Virus record (IMG/VR): IMGVR_UViG_3300038311_000027
Span: 1-27,312 of that record
Source: a virus
Reading direction: 5' to 3' (one strand)
Length of the DNA: 27,312 nt
A program made the translations under genes and the position numbers. The notes beneath the pieces were generated by a model, which was not told the DNA's origin, searched no databases, and saw only the letters and a program-made list of their open reading frames with translations. Of this stretch, positions 1-5,703 are shown piece after piece (the stretch's first letter is position 1; each line of letters opens with the position of its first letter).

Positions 1-238
1 GGATATCAGCATCAGCCTTCCATTCTCCAAGCGTCTTGCAAAAATCAGGTTTATTTCTCCTCCACCTCAAAATAGAATCTTCTGATATATCAAGTATTTT
101 TGCCACCTCAACAACAGTAAACCCCCGCCTAAAAAGCATCTCCATCTTTGCGACGATATCATCTGTATATTTGCTTGGTCTGCCCTTACCGAGCTTCTCT
201 TGCTTTTTCAGAGTCTTAGGTTTTACGTTCTTAGCCAT
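1..238 (-). CDS. Terminase small subunit-like HTH protein (partial)
   Basis: The gene is read leftward and is cut by the window edge after 79 codons, so the C-terminus is not visible. After a basic N-terminus (MAKNVKPKTLKKQ) comes a GRPSKYTDDIV segment. A helix-turn-helix pattern follows (FTVVEVAKILDIS-EDSILRW), then a W/R-rich stretch ending KPDFCKTLGEWK. The GRPSKY...LGVS..T...W...HPEF layout is typical of phage small terminases, which bind the packaging site and recruit the large terminase. This is family-level recognition without an alignment. I chose the ATG at 238; an in-frame ATG at 247 is possible, and neither has a strong ribosome site. A leftward promoter lies just upstream (269-297). 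A plain DNA-binding regulator remains an alternative. Confidence 0.62.
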   Translation of the reverse strand, partial: MAKNVKPKTLKKQEKLGKGRPSKYTDDIVAKMEMLFRRGFTVVEVAKILDISEDSILRWRRNKPDFCKTLGEWKADADI

Positions 239-268
239 CTTCCACATGTCTCAAGTTATTTTATCAAG

Positions 269-297
269 ATGATACAATAGTGTCTCACATTAGTCAA
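269..297 (-). promoter_or_regulatory. Leftward sigma70-type promoter before the terminase-like gene
   Basis: On the minus strand TTGACT (297-292) and TATCAT (274-269) are separated by exactly 17 bp, which is near consensus. A TTAGT-CAA-ACTAA dyad (290-302) overlaps the -35 box and could be an operator. The promoter would drive the terminase-like gene. If the genome is circular it could also drive the whole leftward late block. The assignment rests on motif and spacing only. Confidence 0.6.
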
Positions 298-413
298 ACT
301 AATTTGATACACTTTTTATTTATAAATACTTGATAAATAAGGGACAAGGGGCAATCTACACCTTATTTATATAAGAGCAATGATATTTTTTTTATTTTAT
401 TTTAAAAAAAAGC

Positions 414-442
414 TTGACACGATAATAAAAAAAAATTATATT
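414..442 (+). promoter_or_regulatory. Rightward sigma70-type promoter
   Basis: TTGACA (414-419) and TATATT (437-442) are separated by 17 bp in a very AT-rich stretch. The first gene of the rightward operon starts 52 bases downstream of the -10 box. Bases 248-494 hold no gene. They contain this promoter, the divergent leftward promoter, and AT-rich palindromes such as TATTTATAAATA near 316-327. Confidence 0.75.
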
Positions 443-494
443 GTAATCAACAAAGGGCAAGGGATAACCAAAAATATAAAAATGGGGGGAAACT

Positions 495-791
495 ATGAAA
501 CACCAACCGCCGCATGAAGTGAGGGACATCGTTAAATTAAACGCCATGATTGAGACCCTTAAAAATGGCGGATCTCTACCCCCAATATTAGTATGTGGAG
601 AGATAGCATACAGTGGGTCACATAGGCTGGTTGCATGGGATGCAATGGGCATGGACGCAACCACCATCGAATTCTCACCGGAGGAAATCGAGGGAGCAAT
701 GGCCGATATGGGTCTGGAACCATTATACGACGTTATAGATGATTATGATAATTTATGCGATACGTTGATACGAAATAGGCAAAATAACTAA
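495..791 (+). CDS. Small ParB-like (ParB/sulfiredoxin fold) protein
   Basis: This is a 98-residue protein. The core 'LPPILVCGEIAYSGSHRLVAWDAMG' region (residues about 28-53) has the shape of the ParB N-terminal fold: a short strand giving a value, then a G-S-H-R motif, then a helix. The GSHR tetrapeptide matches the position of the ParB nucleotide-binding G-x-R-R/G-x-H-R box. The C-terminal half is acidic and ends in IRNRQNN. It has a GGGGGGA ribosome site and is the first gene of the 495-1805 operon. Such stand-alone short ParB-like proteins occur in phages, usually without a known role. A partition function is not implied, since no DNA-binding HTH follows the fold. Confidence 0.55.
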   Translation: MKHQPPHEVRDIVKLNAMIETLKNGGSLPPILVCGEIAYSGSHRLVAWDAMGMDATTIEFSPEEIEGAMADMGLEPLYDVIDDYDNLCDTLIRNRQNN

Positions 792-810
792 AAACAAAAG
801 GAGAACAGCT

Positions 811-1143
811 ATGAAAACTATAACATACCCAATACGGAACACGACCCGAAACGCAATCATCACTATTGATGATCAAGGCGAAATTACCTGGGGTGAGGTG
901 CTTTTACCCTCCCACGATGGAGAGGTGATAGACCAACTTCAGGACAAAAATTTTTTAGGCGTTGAAATATCGGACGGATGGGGAACGGCCAATAAAGCCA
1001 TCTCAGGATACAGATCCATAAAAGTACTGTACGACTCACCACAAGAAGCACAAGCGGAGTTATCCAGAGAAGTCATAAAAATAATCACCAACAGAGTCAG
1101 CAGAGATGAGACCCCGTTTTTTTTAAAAAATTGGGCGTGTTAG
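811..1143 (+). CDS. Hypothetical phage protein (110 aa)
   Basis: I do not recognise a family. The protein is soluble and begins with a beta-rich N-terminus (MKTITYPIRNTTRNAIITID). It has no Cys pair, signal or membrane segment apart from a lone terminal Cys. An AAGGAGA ribosome site precedes the ATG, and the gene sits 19 bases after the ParB-like gene, so co-transcription is likely. The segment DSPQEAQAELSREV (residues 75-88) looks helical. Its role in the early rightward operon is unknown. Confidence 0.7.
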   Translation: MKTITYPIRNTTRNAIITIDDQGEITWGEVLLPSHDGEVIDQLQDKNFLGVEISDGWGTANKAISGYRSIKVLYDSPQEAQAELSREVIKIITNRVSRDETPFFLKNWAC

Positions 1144-1162
1144 CAAAAAATGAGAAAACTCT

Positions 1163-1423
1163 ATGAAATGGACATCTGAAAAACCGAAACGGGATGGAGG
1201 TAAAGCAATGGCGTTATATGATGACCCGAGCAATGAATTGAATTCAAAGAAGTTCCACACAGGAAAACTATGTATCGAAGGGTGCGGTCGTCCAGCAGGT
1301 ACAGCATGGAGCCCCCACTGGTGCTTCGAATGCAACGTAGAGAGAATCAATCGAATTAATAATCAATTTAAAAAGCTAACCAGTTCATTCACTGGACCTA
1401 TAACAAACCATGCCAGTGATTAA
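1163..1423 (+). CDS. Hypothetical protein with four-Cys cluster
   Basis: The 86-residue product carries C-x3-C (CIEGC) followed about 16 residues later by C-x2-C (CFEC), a plausible treble-clef or zinc-knuckle layout. The first start gives an N-terminus KWTSEKPKRDGG, reminiscent of the short WTxEKP openings of many small phage proteins. However, the in-frame ATG at 1208 has a perfect GGAGG seven bases upstream and would give 71 residues, still including all Cys. The sequence cannot decide between the two. The gene is third in the rightward operon; its function is unknown. Confidence 0.65.
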   Translation: MKWTSEKPKRDGGKAMALYDDPSNELNSKKFHTGKLCIEGCGRPAGTAWSPHWCFECNVERINRINNQFKKLTSSFTGPITNHASD

Positions 1424-1466
1424 GACGTTATATCATTAGTCAATAAATTGGAAGAGGAACAGAAAA

Positions 1467-1805
1467 ATGGAACAAATAAAAACATTCGTATTTGACGAAA
1501 ATTTTAGCGCAACAATAGAAACGATATGGAAAGGCCAAGAACCGGCCAACCTGAGCGATAGAATGTGCATGGCTGTAAAAATAAAGATTCCAGATAACCA
1601 AGATTTTAAATTTGGGAAAAGGCTACGAATATTTAACGGAGCGGATTTGTATGTTTCAACCGTAATAACAATCACTGTAACAGGCGAAACATGGCCTGAA
1701 GCTATGCGTAATTTACAGACATATGTTTTTGATGATCTTGAGATCCTGAAAGAAGCGTACCTGAAAAGAATAGATGCCCGTAAAAATGCAGATATAGAAC
1801 GATAA
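1467..1805 (+). CDS. Hypothetical phage protein (112 aa)
   Basis: No family is recognised. The gene starts behind a GAGGAACAG ribosome site and is the last one before the terminator at 1804-1849. The central part alternates hydrophobic and charged residues (AVKIKIP, RLRIFNGADLYVSTVITITVTG), suggesting a beta-sandwich. It is followed by a helical C-terminus (LEILKEAYLKRIDARKNAD). There are no cysteine clusters or membrane segments. It is probably co-transcribed with the three genes upstream. Confidence 0.68.
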   Translation: MEQIKTFVFDENFSATIETIWKGQEPANLSDRMCMAVKIKIPDNQDFKFGKRLRIFNGADLYVSTVITITVTGETWPEAMRNLQTYVFDDLEILKEAYLKRIDARKNADIER

Positions 1806-1849
1806 AAAAGGTAAGGCATGGCCGATATTGCGGATGGGCCATGCCTTTT
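1804..1849. terminator. Bidirectional intrinsic terminator
   Basis: An 11-bp perfect stem, AAGGCATGGCC (1813-1823) with GGCCATGCCTT (1837-1847), encloses a 13-nt loop. It is followed by TTTT on the plus strand. On the minus strand a TTTTTT run (1809-1804) follows the stem after three bases. It sits between the convergent rightward operon (ending 1805) and leftward operon (ending 1902), so it can serve both. Bases 1850-1901 show no gene. Confidence 0.85.
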
Positions 1850-1901
1850 AGAAGGGGTGTGATGTGATTGAAAAGGACAAACTCAATATATATTGCGTCT
1901 A

Positions 1902-2156
1902 TTAAAATTGCAACACTTTTGATTCGCTATTAACCAATTCCAAATATATCCCAAGAGTATGATACGCTTTTTTTATATCTTCAATTCCACCCTTGCTTGC
2001 TTCTCGCTGTAAATACGAGATCACATCTTTTTTCATTGCGCCCTTCAACTCTTCTTGCGTCATCCATTTCGATAATACAATCCATGGTTGGTATTCGCCC
2101 AATTTTTTGTAATGATCTCCCCCAACTTGGCTATTTAATTTGCTTTCTTTCCCCAT
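1902..2156 (-). CDS. DUF3310-like small phage protein
   Basis: This 84-residue protein starts at the ATG that overlaps the upstream stop (TGATG) rather than at the in-frame GTG six bases earlier. The motif S-Q-V-G-G-D-H-Y-K-K near residue 8 matches the opening of DUF3310 proteins, often written as 'NHPxHY'. So do the following EYQPWIVLSKW and helical DVISYLQREASKGGIEDIKKAYHTLGIYLE. These occur in many phages beside nucleotide-metabolism or replication genes; their biochemical role is unsettled. It is the last gene of the leftward operon and directly follows a MazG-like gene, which fits a nucleotide-pool theme. Confidence 0.72.
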   Translation of the reverse strand: MGKESKLNSQVGGDHYKKLGEYQPWIVLSKWMTQEELKGAMKKDVISYLQREASKGGIEDIKKAYHTLGIYLELVNSESKVLQF

Positions 2157-2449
2157 CAACACCTCTTCCCGCCGTGTCTATACGGCCGTTTTTTGTTAAT
2201 TTCATGTTTTTTGTGGATATCCGCTTCCAGGTCTATGCCTTGCGCAGCACACATATCAAAAAGCCTGATTGCGATATCGGCCAATTCCTCTCTATAATTT
2301 TGATTATCTCCAACTCTATACGCCTCAAGCGCCTCTGACACCTCGGAATGTAATAAGCATAACAGCTCTGGAATTGGCCGTTCGTCCTCCCACCAGCCTT
2401 TTGAAACTGATGTTTTATGCAAATCTTGCATTAATAATCTTAAATCCAT
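2156..2449 (-). CDS. MazG-like nucleotide pyrophosphohydrolase
   Basis: The 97-residue protein carries the all-alpha NTP-pyrophosphohydrolase pattern. The first metal-binding helix is HSEVSEALEAYR (E-x-x-E, residues about 34-45), and the second is EELADIAIRLFDMC (E-x-x-D, residues about 54-67). They are followed by the usual DLEADIHKKHEINKKRPYRHGGKR tail. Family members hydrolyse NTPs or dNTPs to monophosphate and pyrophosphate. Phage versions are thought to adjust nucleotide pools or ppGpp, which is inference here. An AGGAGAGAT ribosome site supports the start. The gene overlaps the DUF3310-like gene by one base, TGATG style. Confidence 0.85.
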   Translation of the reverse strand: MDLRLLMQDLHKTSVSKGWWEDERPIPELLCLLHSEVSEALEAYRVGDNQNYREELADIAIRLFDMCAAQGIDLEADIHKKHEINKKRPYRHGGKRC

Positions 2450-2456
2450 ATCTCTC

Positions 2457-2936
2457 CTATCCTAAATATTTAATATAAATGCCTGGAGTCAATTTATCAT
2501 ATGAATATGCCAGAGATTGATGGCATAACGGAATTAAATCAGGTAAATTTTTAGCATGAATATAATCATGCGGTATTGGATAAATGTATAGATGATCGCA
2601 ATCATCATCAGGTACAAACCCATACGAGACAAAAAGATCAGCTATTATTTGGGTCGCATTATTAAAATCGAAATGATGTTTTGTACTCCTGATAAAATGA
2701 ACGCCTAAACATATTGGATATTTGCCAGTCAATTTCAAAAAAAAAGGCTCACAAATAATTCTAAAAACAGGCTGCTTAGTCTTTAACTCTTTGACGCCAT
2801 CCCTCCCAATTTTTGCTATTCCCAGGCTCGACAAATATTTACGGCATGTTTTAGACATGAAAACGCCCCTTGGAGTTGCTATTTTAGAGTTTTTCGAACT
2901 TGGGACGTTCCCAGGTATAAAAATATAATCTCGCAT
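2457..2936 (-). CDS. RusA-like Holliday-junction resolvase
   Basis: This 159-residue protein opens with FIPGNVPSSKNSK, the usual RusA-type 'pG.p..K.rpr' start. Near residues 87-118 it has FIRSTKHHFDFNNATQIIADLFVSYGFVPDDD. The aspartates of D-x-x-N, AD-L and DDD line up with the catalytic acidic cluster of RusA, which resolves four-way junctions as a metal-dependent homodimer. I start at the ATG behind AAGGGGTGATT; an in-frame GTG lies six bases upstream. The gene sits downstream of the annealing protein and exonuclease, so it likely processes recombination or replication intermediates before packaging. The match is by motif, not alignment. Confidence 0.75.
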   Translation of the reverse strand: MRDYIFIPGNVPSSKNSKIATPRGVFMSKTCRKYLSSLGIAKIGRDGVKELKTKQPVFRIICEPFFLKLTGKYPICLGVHFIRSTKHHFDFNNATQIIADLFVSYGFVPDDDCDHLYIYPIPHDYIHAKNLPDLIPLCHQSLAYSYDKLTPGIYIKYLG

Positions 2937-2938
2937 AA

Positions 2939-3208
2939 TCACCCCTTTGTGACATCGATAAACTTGATATCAAACGGGAGCGGGGTTCTAACTGTGCCAT
3001 CTTCCATCTCTACAATAGCTACTGTAAAATGGCTAAACTCATTATCACGTTCGTCGTAAGATATGCCCCAACAGTGGAATAACCCACTGCCTACTTCAGT
3101 TATGGTTGCAGGATTGCCCCTTCCATGCGGACATATTCTTTCGTAAACCATCACTTTTCGTTTGTCCATCAATAAAATCCTTTCAATGTTCATTCCATCG
3201 TCAGCCAT
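2939..3208 (-). CDS. Hypothetical phage protein (89 aa)
   Basis: The start is the ATG that overlaps the upstream stop by eight bases; the longer frame upstream lies over the neighbouring gene. The protein has an N-terminal RILLMDKRKVMVYERI strand pair, a GLFHCWGISYDE centre and a VAIVEMEDGTVRTPLPFDIKFID end. This resembles small beta-rich phage proteins in early operons that end in 'VR.v....irFid'. No function is known to me. Its stop overlaps the ribosome site of the RusA-like gene, so the two are translationally close. Confidence 0.7.
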   Translation of the reverse strand: MADDGMNIERILLMDKRKVMVYERICPHGRGNPATITEVGSGLFHCWGISYDERDNEFSHFTVAIVEMEDGTVRTPLPFDIKFIDVTKG

Positions 3209-3419
3209 TTTCACCGTCCCTGCCTTCCAGTAATTTTTTATATATTCTCTTGCACGCTTCGTCAACCAAATCGTTATATGAGTTGTTGGTTGGTACAATG
3301 TTTAAAACTTCAACCTCATCAGGTTCAAATGGCTGTTCACGTGTTTGCTTTTGCCCCTTCAAAACCGTATATTTAACATCAAATTCCAATTCAATGTCGG
3401 TGCTTATCGTTATTTTCAT
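3201..3419 (-). CDS. Hypothetical phage protein (72 aa)
   Basis: An N-terminal beta strand (MKITISTDIELEFDVKYTV) is followed by an acidic EPDEVEVLNIVPTN segment and a helical, charged C-terminus (LVDEACKRIYKKLLEGRDGENG). Small phage proteins with the 'pa..dPpe.eevei..v' pattern look similar, but none has a function known to me. The gene overlaps the next start by eight bases and its own start overlaps the previous stop (ATGA), so it is embedded in the operon. Confidence 0.66.
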   Translation of the reverse strand: MKITISTDIELEFDVKYTVLKGQKQTREQPFEPDEVEVLNIVPTNNSYNDLVDEACKRIYKKLLEGRDGENG

Positions 3420-3601
3420 TCTATCAATCCCTTCTCCCTCGCAAGGTCATCCATATTTTTCAAAAAAGTTTTAGACCATTCTTTTCGATTTGATTTTGTT
3501 GCGTATCCTATCGTTTGATTGGTCATCATTTCGGCAATTGGGATCAACGTATCACGTGCCATTATATAGGCATGGTCTATTTTTGGTTTTTTGTTGTTCA
3601 T
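3416..3601 (-). CDS. Hypothetical phage protein (61 aa)
   Basis: This is a small, basic, mostly helical protein (MNNKKPKIDHAYIMARDTLIPIAEMM...) with no recognised motif. Its start overlaps the exonuclease stop by four bases and its stop overlaps the next gene's ATG by four bases. These tight junctions support it as a real gene between the exonuclease and downstream genes. Function unknown. Confidence 0.62.
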   Translation of the reverse strand: MNNKKPKIDHAYIMARDTLIPIAEMMTNQTIGYATKSNRKEWSKTFLKNMDDLAREKGLIE

Positions 3602-4236
3602 TGTCGATTCGCTTCCTTGAATGAGTTGTATTTTGATATAATATCATACTTTTTTTCTTCTAAGAGATCAACATATTCTTTAAATTTTTCAATGTATTTG
3701 TTGTAATTGTCATCGCGTTCAACCCTCAAAATAAATGGTTCCATATCAGGATGATACGATATGAAAACCCATGATTCTAATTCATCAGCAACATAGAGGC
3801 TACCGTACACCTGAGGAACGTATTCAGTTGGTAATACTCCATCGATAATATATTTTAGATGTATTCCATCGGAGGGGCATTTAATTTCTAAGCCAAATTC
3901 CCCATCAATCAACCCGTCTGGAGAACAACCCAATAGCCCGCTATCATTTTTTTTAATGAATCCAACATTTTTAATGTCTGACCCTGTTATGAACCCATAA
4001 TAATTTTTTGCGATAGGTTCCAAATCAAGCCCGCGCTGCATATGGTGATTGGTATATGAATCCCTGTCCATTTTGCCAGTGATAGTTTCACACGCCAATC
4101 TAAACGCCTCCCCATTTAATGAGTCTGATTTTTTACCGGTAGCAGTGCAAATATTTTTGAATCTGGAGGCAGTTAGGCAACCAGACCTTATATTCCACCA
4201 TTCATCAGAATATTGCTCAAAATCATACATTATCAT
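3598..4236 (-). CDS. Lambda-Exo/YqaJ-type recombination exonuclease
   Basis: This 212-residue protein has the YqaJ nuclease layout. It begins with a Q-x-S-x-E/D-W start (FEQYSDEWWNIRSGCLTASRF), followed by MQRGLDLEPIAKNYY (RG-x-x-LEP). The catalytic block is GCSPDGLI (D) ... FGLEIKCPS (E-x-K), residues about 103-122. A Q-x-Y segment (VPQVYGSLYV) follows. Relatives degrade one strand of duplex DNA 5' to 3', leaving single strands for an annealing protein. That partner is the next gene upstream, and the two overlap by 14 bases, the typical coupled phage pair. The length is normal and all expected acidic and lysine residues are present. Confidence 0.9.
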   Translation of the reverse strand: MIMYDFEQYSDEWWNIRSGCLTASRFKNICTATGKKSDSLNGEAFRLACETITGKMDRDSYTNHHMQRGLDLEPIAKNYYGFITGSDIKNVGFIKKNDSGLLGCSPDGLIDGEFGLEIKCPSDGIHLKYIIDGVLPTEYVPQVYGSLYVADELESWVFISYHPDMEPFILRVERDDNYNKYIEKFKEYVDLLEEKKYDIISKYNSFKEANRQ

Positions 4237-4861
4237 TTTGGGCCACCATCATTCGTTTCTTTTTTTCAAGCATAACAACAGCCCTTTCATAATCATTTGA
4301 TTTCAAATCTTTGATTGATATAATTTGAAAACACTTCAAAAATTTAGATAGATCGGCCTTAGAATCCTCAAGCAATACAACAATATTTGCTTCCTGCTCT
4401 TCCGTTATTGTCTTTATGTCATCGTCAGGCTTTGTATATTTTGAGCCGTCCCAATAACCCATATACACATCTGCTCCGACTCCTAACATTTTCATGGCAT
4501 TTGTGAGGGCGTCAGTTACCGCCATTTTATAAGCCTCATCAGATATGTGAGGCCCTGAGCTCTCCTGGACTTTCAATTTTGATCCACCGACCCCAGGGAT
4601 CGCATCGCTCCATTCCCCATCTATTTTCACAGACAAATCAACATCGACAAAAATAACGATTTCATTATCAACATCTATTTGTCTCATATTCTTTATTTGG
4701 TATTTCCAATCTATGCCGCACAATCCATAGACTTCGGTCATACGCTTTATACGCCACATTGGTTTTATGTCGGTCATATTTTTAAGTCTACCGCCCGTTA
4801 TCTTTTTCAATACCGATGCTGGCGGCGTTGCTACTTTGTCCCAAAAATCCATTGGCCCCAT
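4223..4861 (-). CDS. Rad52-fold-type single-strand annealing protein (Sak/DdrA-like)
   Basis: The N-terminal half matches the phage Rad52-like annealing family in style. It starts DFWDKVATPPASVLKKI, then MWRIKRMTEVYGLCGIDWKYQI, then a strand of acidic/hydrophobic residues. The signature helix ISDEAYKMAVTDALTNAMKMLGVGADVYMGYWDGSKY falls around residues 105-143. The C-terminal third is charged and helical, as in proteins that contact SSB or the exonuclease. Its partner exonuclease follows with a 14-base overlap, and SSB is in the same operon. An AAAGGA ribosome site precedes the ATG. A cassette-like array sits immediately upstream (4910-5760). The exact subfamily (Sak, DdrA or another) cannot be fixed by eye. 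Confidence 0.75.
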   Translation of the reverse strand: MGPMDFWDKVATPPASVLKKITGGRLKNMTDIKPMWRIKRMTEVYGLCGIDWKYQIKNMRQIDVDNEIVIFVDVDLSVKIDGEWSDAIPGVGGSKLKVQESSGPHISDEAYKMAVTDALTNAMKMLGVGADVYMGYWDGSKYTKPDDDIKTITEEQEANIVVLLEDSKADLSKFLKCFQIISIKDLKSNDYERAVVMLEKKKRMMVAQNDNV

Positions 4862-4878
4862 TGTTTTGTCCTTTCGTT

Positions 4879-4916
4879 GGTTATCTAATCATTTCGATCC
4901 ACATTTATAGTCTAAC
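4879..4916 (-). repeat. 38-bp direct repeat, copy 2
   Basis: This matches 5384-5421 with two mismatches over 38 bases. On the minus strand it reads GTTAGAC, then ATAA, TGTGGATCG, AAATGATTAG and ATAACC. Similarity continues for AACG after a one-base offset. The repeat starts exactly at the GTTAGAC that ends the attC-like site at 4910-4986, and runs into the leader of the annealing-protein gene. Confidence 0.9.
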
Positions 4917-4986
4917 GCCCCTGTTGAGCCGCGCCCTCGGAAGCCGAAGGCTGAGAAGGTGTCGGCTCCAACGGATTGTTATGTGG
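4910..4986 (-). other. attC-like integron recombination site (site 2)
   Basis: Read on the minus strand, the site starts CCACATAAC (4986-4978) and ends GTTAGAC (4916-4910, a full match to the GTTRRRY core). The inner arms GTTGGAGCCG (4972-4963) and CGGCTCAAC (4931-4923) pair with a single unpaired G, the extrahelical base typical of attC. A small central hairpin (AGCC-TTC-GGCT) caps the structure. It lies directly after the stop codon of the 4987-5313 gene and in the orientation expected for a cassette. I worked out the fold by hand; no covariance search was run. Confidence 0.8.
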
Positions 4987-5337
4987 TTATCCTGCGTGAG
5001 TGTAAACGCAGATCGCCTCTTTTACTTCTTTCTGATACTGCTCATCCACGGCTTTCTTGCATTCTTCGTCGGTCATACCTTCTTCAATGAAAATAAGATT
5101 TTCCATCTCATCTCTGATGTTGTCTTCATCAGTTTCGATCCGCTCGCCACCATCAAACCACCATGGATTGATCTCCACTCCGGTTATTCTGTGGGCCGTC
5201 CATCCTGAATCACAGAGTTCGTCGGAATCGACACAGAAATGAATATCCATTTCTGGATGTTGCGCTTTCAATTCGAGTATTTCTTTCAGATATTCTTCTT
5301 GTGTTTTATTCATAATCCTCTCCTTTGATCCACATAA
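4916..5337 (-). mobile_element. Integron-type gene cassette B (complete)
   Basis: The cassette is bounded by the predicted G/TT cut points of two attC-like sites. It begins TTATGTGG, then a short leader with AAAGGAGAGG, then the 4987-5313 gene 24 bases in, and ends with its own attC-like site. With the preceding G, the cassette start (GTTATGTGG) is the exact complement of the site's first arm (CCACATAAC). This is the relation expected when a free circular cassette carries one complete site. No promoter of its own is obvious, so expression would come from the phage operon. No integrase gene is in the window. Confidence 0.75.
4987..5313 (-). CDS. Cassette-borne hypothetical protein (108 aa)
   Basis: This is an acidic 108-residue protein. 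A helical N-terminus (MNKTQEEYLKEILELKAQHPEMD) leads into IHFCVDSDELCDSGWTAHRITGVEINPWWFDGG and an acidic, helical second half ending VYTHAG. The 'lk..nPd..i.f.vd.de..d.g.' pattern recalls small phage hypothetical proteins, but I know no function. The strong AGGAGAGG ribosome site lies seven bases before the ATG. The stop codon TAA directly precedes the attC-like arm CCACATAAC, the compact layout of integron cassettes. Base composition near the 3' side is visibly richer in G+C than the flanking phage genes. Confidence 0.85.
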   Translation of the reverse strand: MNKTQEEYLKEILELKAQHPEMDIHFCVDSDELCDSGWTAHRITGVEINPWWFDGGERIETDEDNIRDEMENLIFIEEGMTDEECKKAVDEQYQKEVKEAICVYTHAG

Positions 5338-5391
5338 CGGTTAAGCTCACTGGCTGCGATGTTTGCAGTCCAGTGAAGCGTTGGGTTATCT
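5330..5391 (-). other. attC-like integron recombination site (site 1)
   Basis: On the minus strand it runs from AGATAAC (5391-5385) to GTTATGTGG (5338-5330). The inner arms GCTTCACTGGACTGC (5379-5365) and GCAGCCAGTGAGC (5357-5345) pair along their length with two unpaired bases, again the attC hallmark, around a 7-nt loop. The outer boxes fit the RYYYAAC/GTTRRRY consensus less well than site 2, at 5 and 6 of 7. It separates the gene at 5394-5674 from the cassette at 4916-5337. Confidence 0.72.
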
Positions 5392-5421
5392 AATCATTTC
5401 GATCCACACTTATCGTCTAAC
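5384..5421 (-). repeat. 38-bp direct repeat, copy 1
   Basis: This is the partner of 4879-4916, with two mismatches in 38 bases. It covers the last codons of the frame-interrupted gene (LLDDKCGSK and stop) and the first arm of attC-like site 1. Upstream of GTTAGAC the two copies share nothing, so the left boundary coincides with an integron core sequence. Confidence 0.9.
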
Positions 5422-5674
5422 AATTCATTTAATTGATTTAACTCTTTAAGAAGTGCCTCCTTACGAAGCTCGTACCATTCGCTGTCTATTTTAACAGCCA
5501 TCCCTTTTGTAGCTGCCATAGCATCGCAATTGTCTATCCAGCCCCGAGCCTCATAACAAATAATATCGCCGTTGCTGTCAATTTGAATATGATCACCGGC
5601 TCTAAAAGTTCCATCACTGCTTTTTTTGTGACGATATATCTTGCATTAGTAATTAATTTTAACGTATTTGGCAT
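5394..5674 (-). pseudogene. Cassette gene interrupted at an A7 run (frameshifted or -1 recoded)
   Basis: From ATG 5674 the frame reads MPNTLKLITNARYIVTKK and then runs into 28 unrelated residues and TAG. Moving to the -1 frame at the A7 run (minus 5627-5621) gives a coherent continuation: SSDGTFRAGDHIQIDSNGDI, a middle segment, ATKGMAVKIDSEWYELRKEALLKEL, and a stop at 5396-5394. That is 93 residues in all. The seven A bases are phased ACA AAA AAA, exactly the X-XXY-YYZ heptamer that permits -1 slippage. The product could be made by programmed frameshifting, or the gene may be broken by a one-base loss, or the base may be a sequencing error. Its TGTGGATCG end belongs to the 38-bp repeat. Function unknown. 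Confidence 0.7.
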
Positions 5675-5703
5675 TTTGTTTCACTCCAATTGCTATGTTG
5701 GGT

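Noticed and set aside
2939-3298. Long version (119 aa) of the 2939-3208 gene
   Set aside because: The extra 30 residues overlap the 3201-3419 gene. An ATG that overlaps that gene's stop gives the expected operon spacing.
4910-4986. Simple rho-independent terminator instead of attC-like site 2
   Set aside because: No T-run follows on either strand, and the conserved outer boxes, the unpaired G and the complement to the cassette start are not explained by a terminator.
4879-5421. IS element or transposon with the 38-bp repeat as target duplication
   Set aside because: There is no transposase and no terminal inverted repeats. The repeat is far longer than usual duplications, and its boundary is an integron core sequence.
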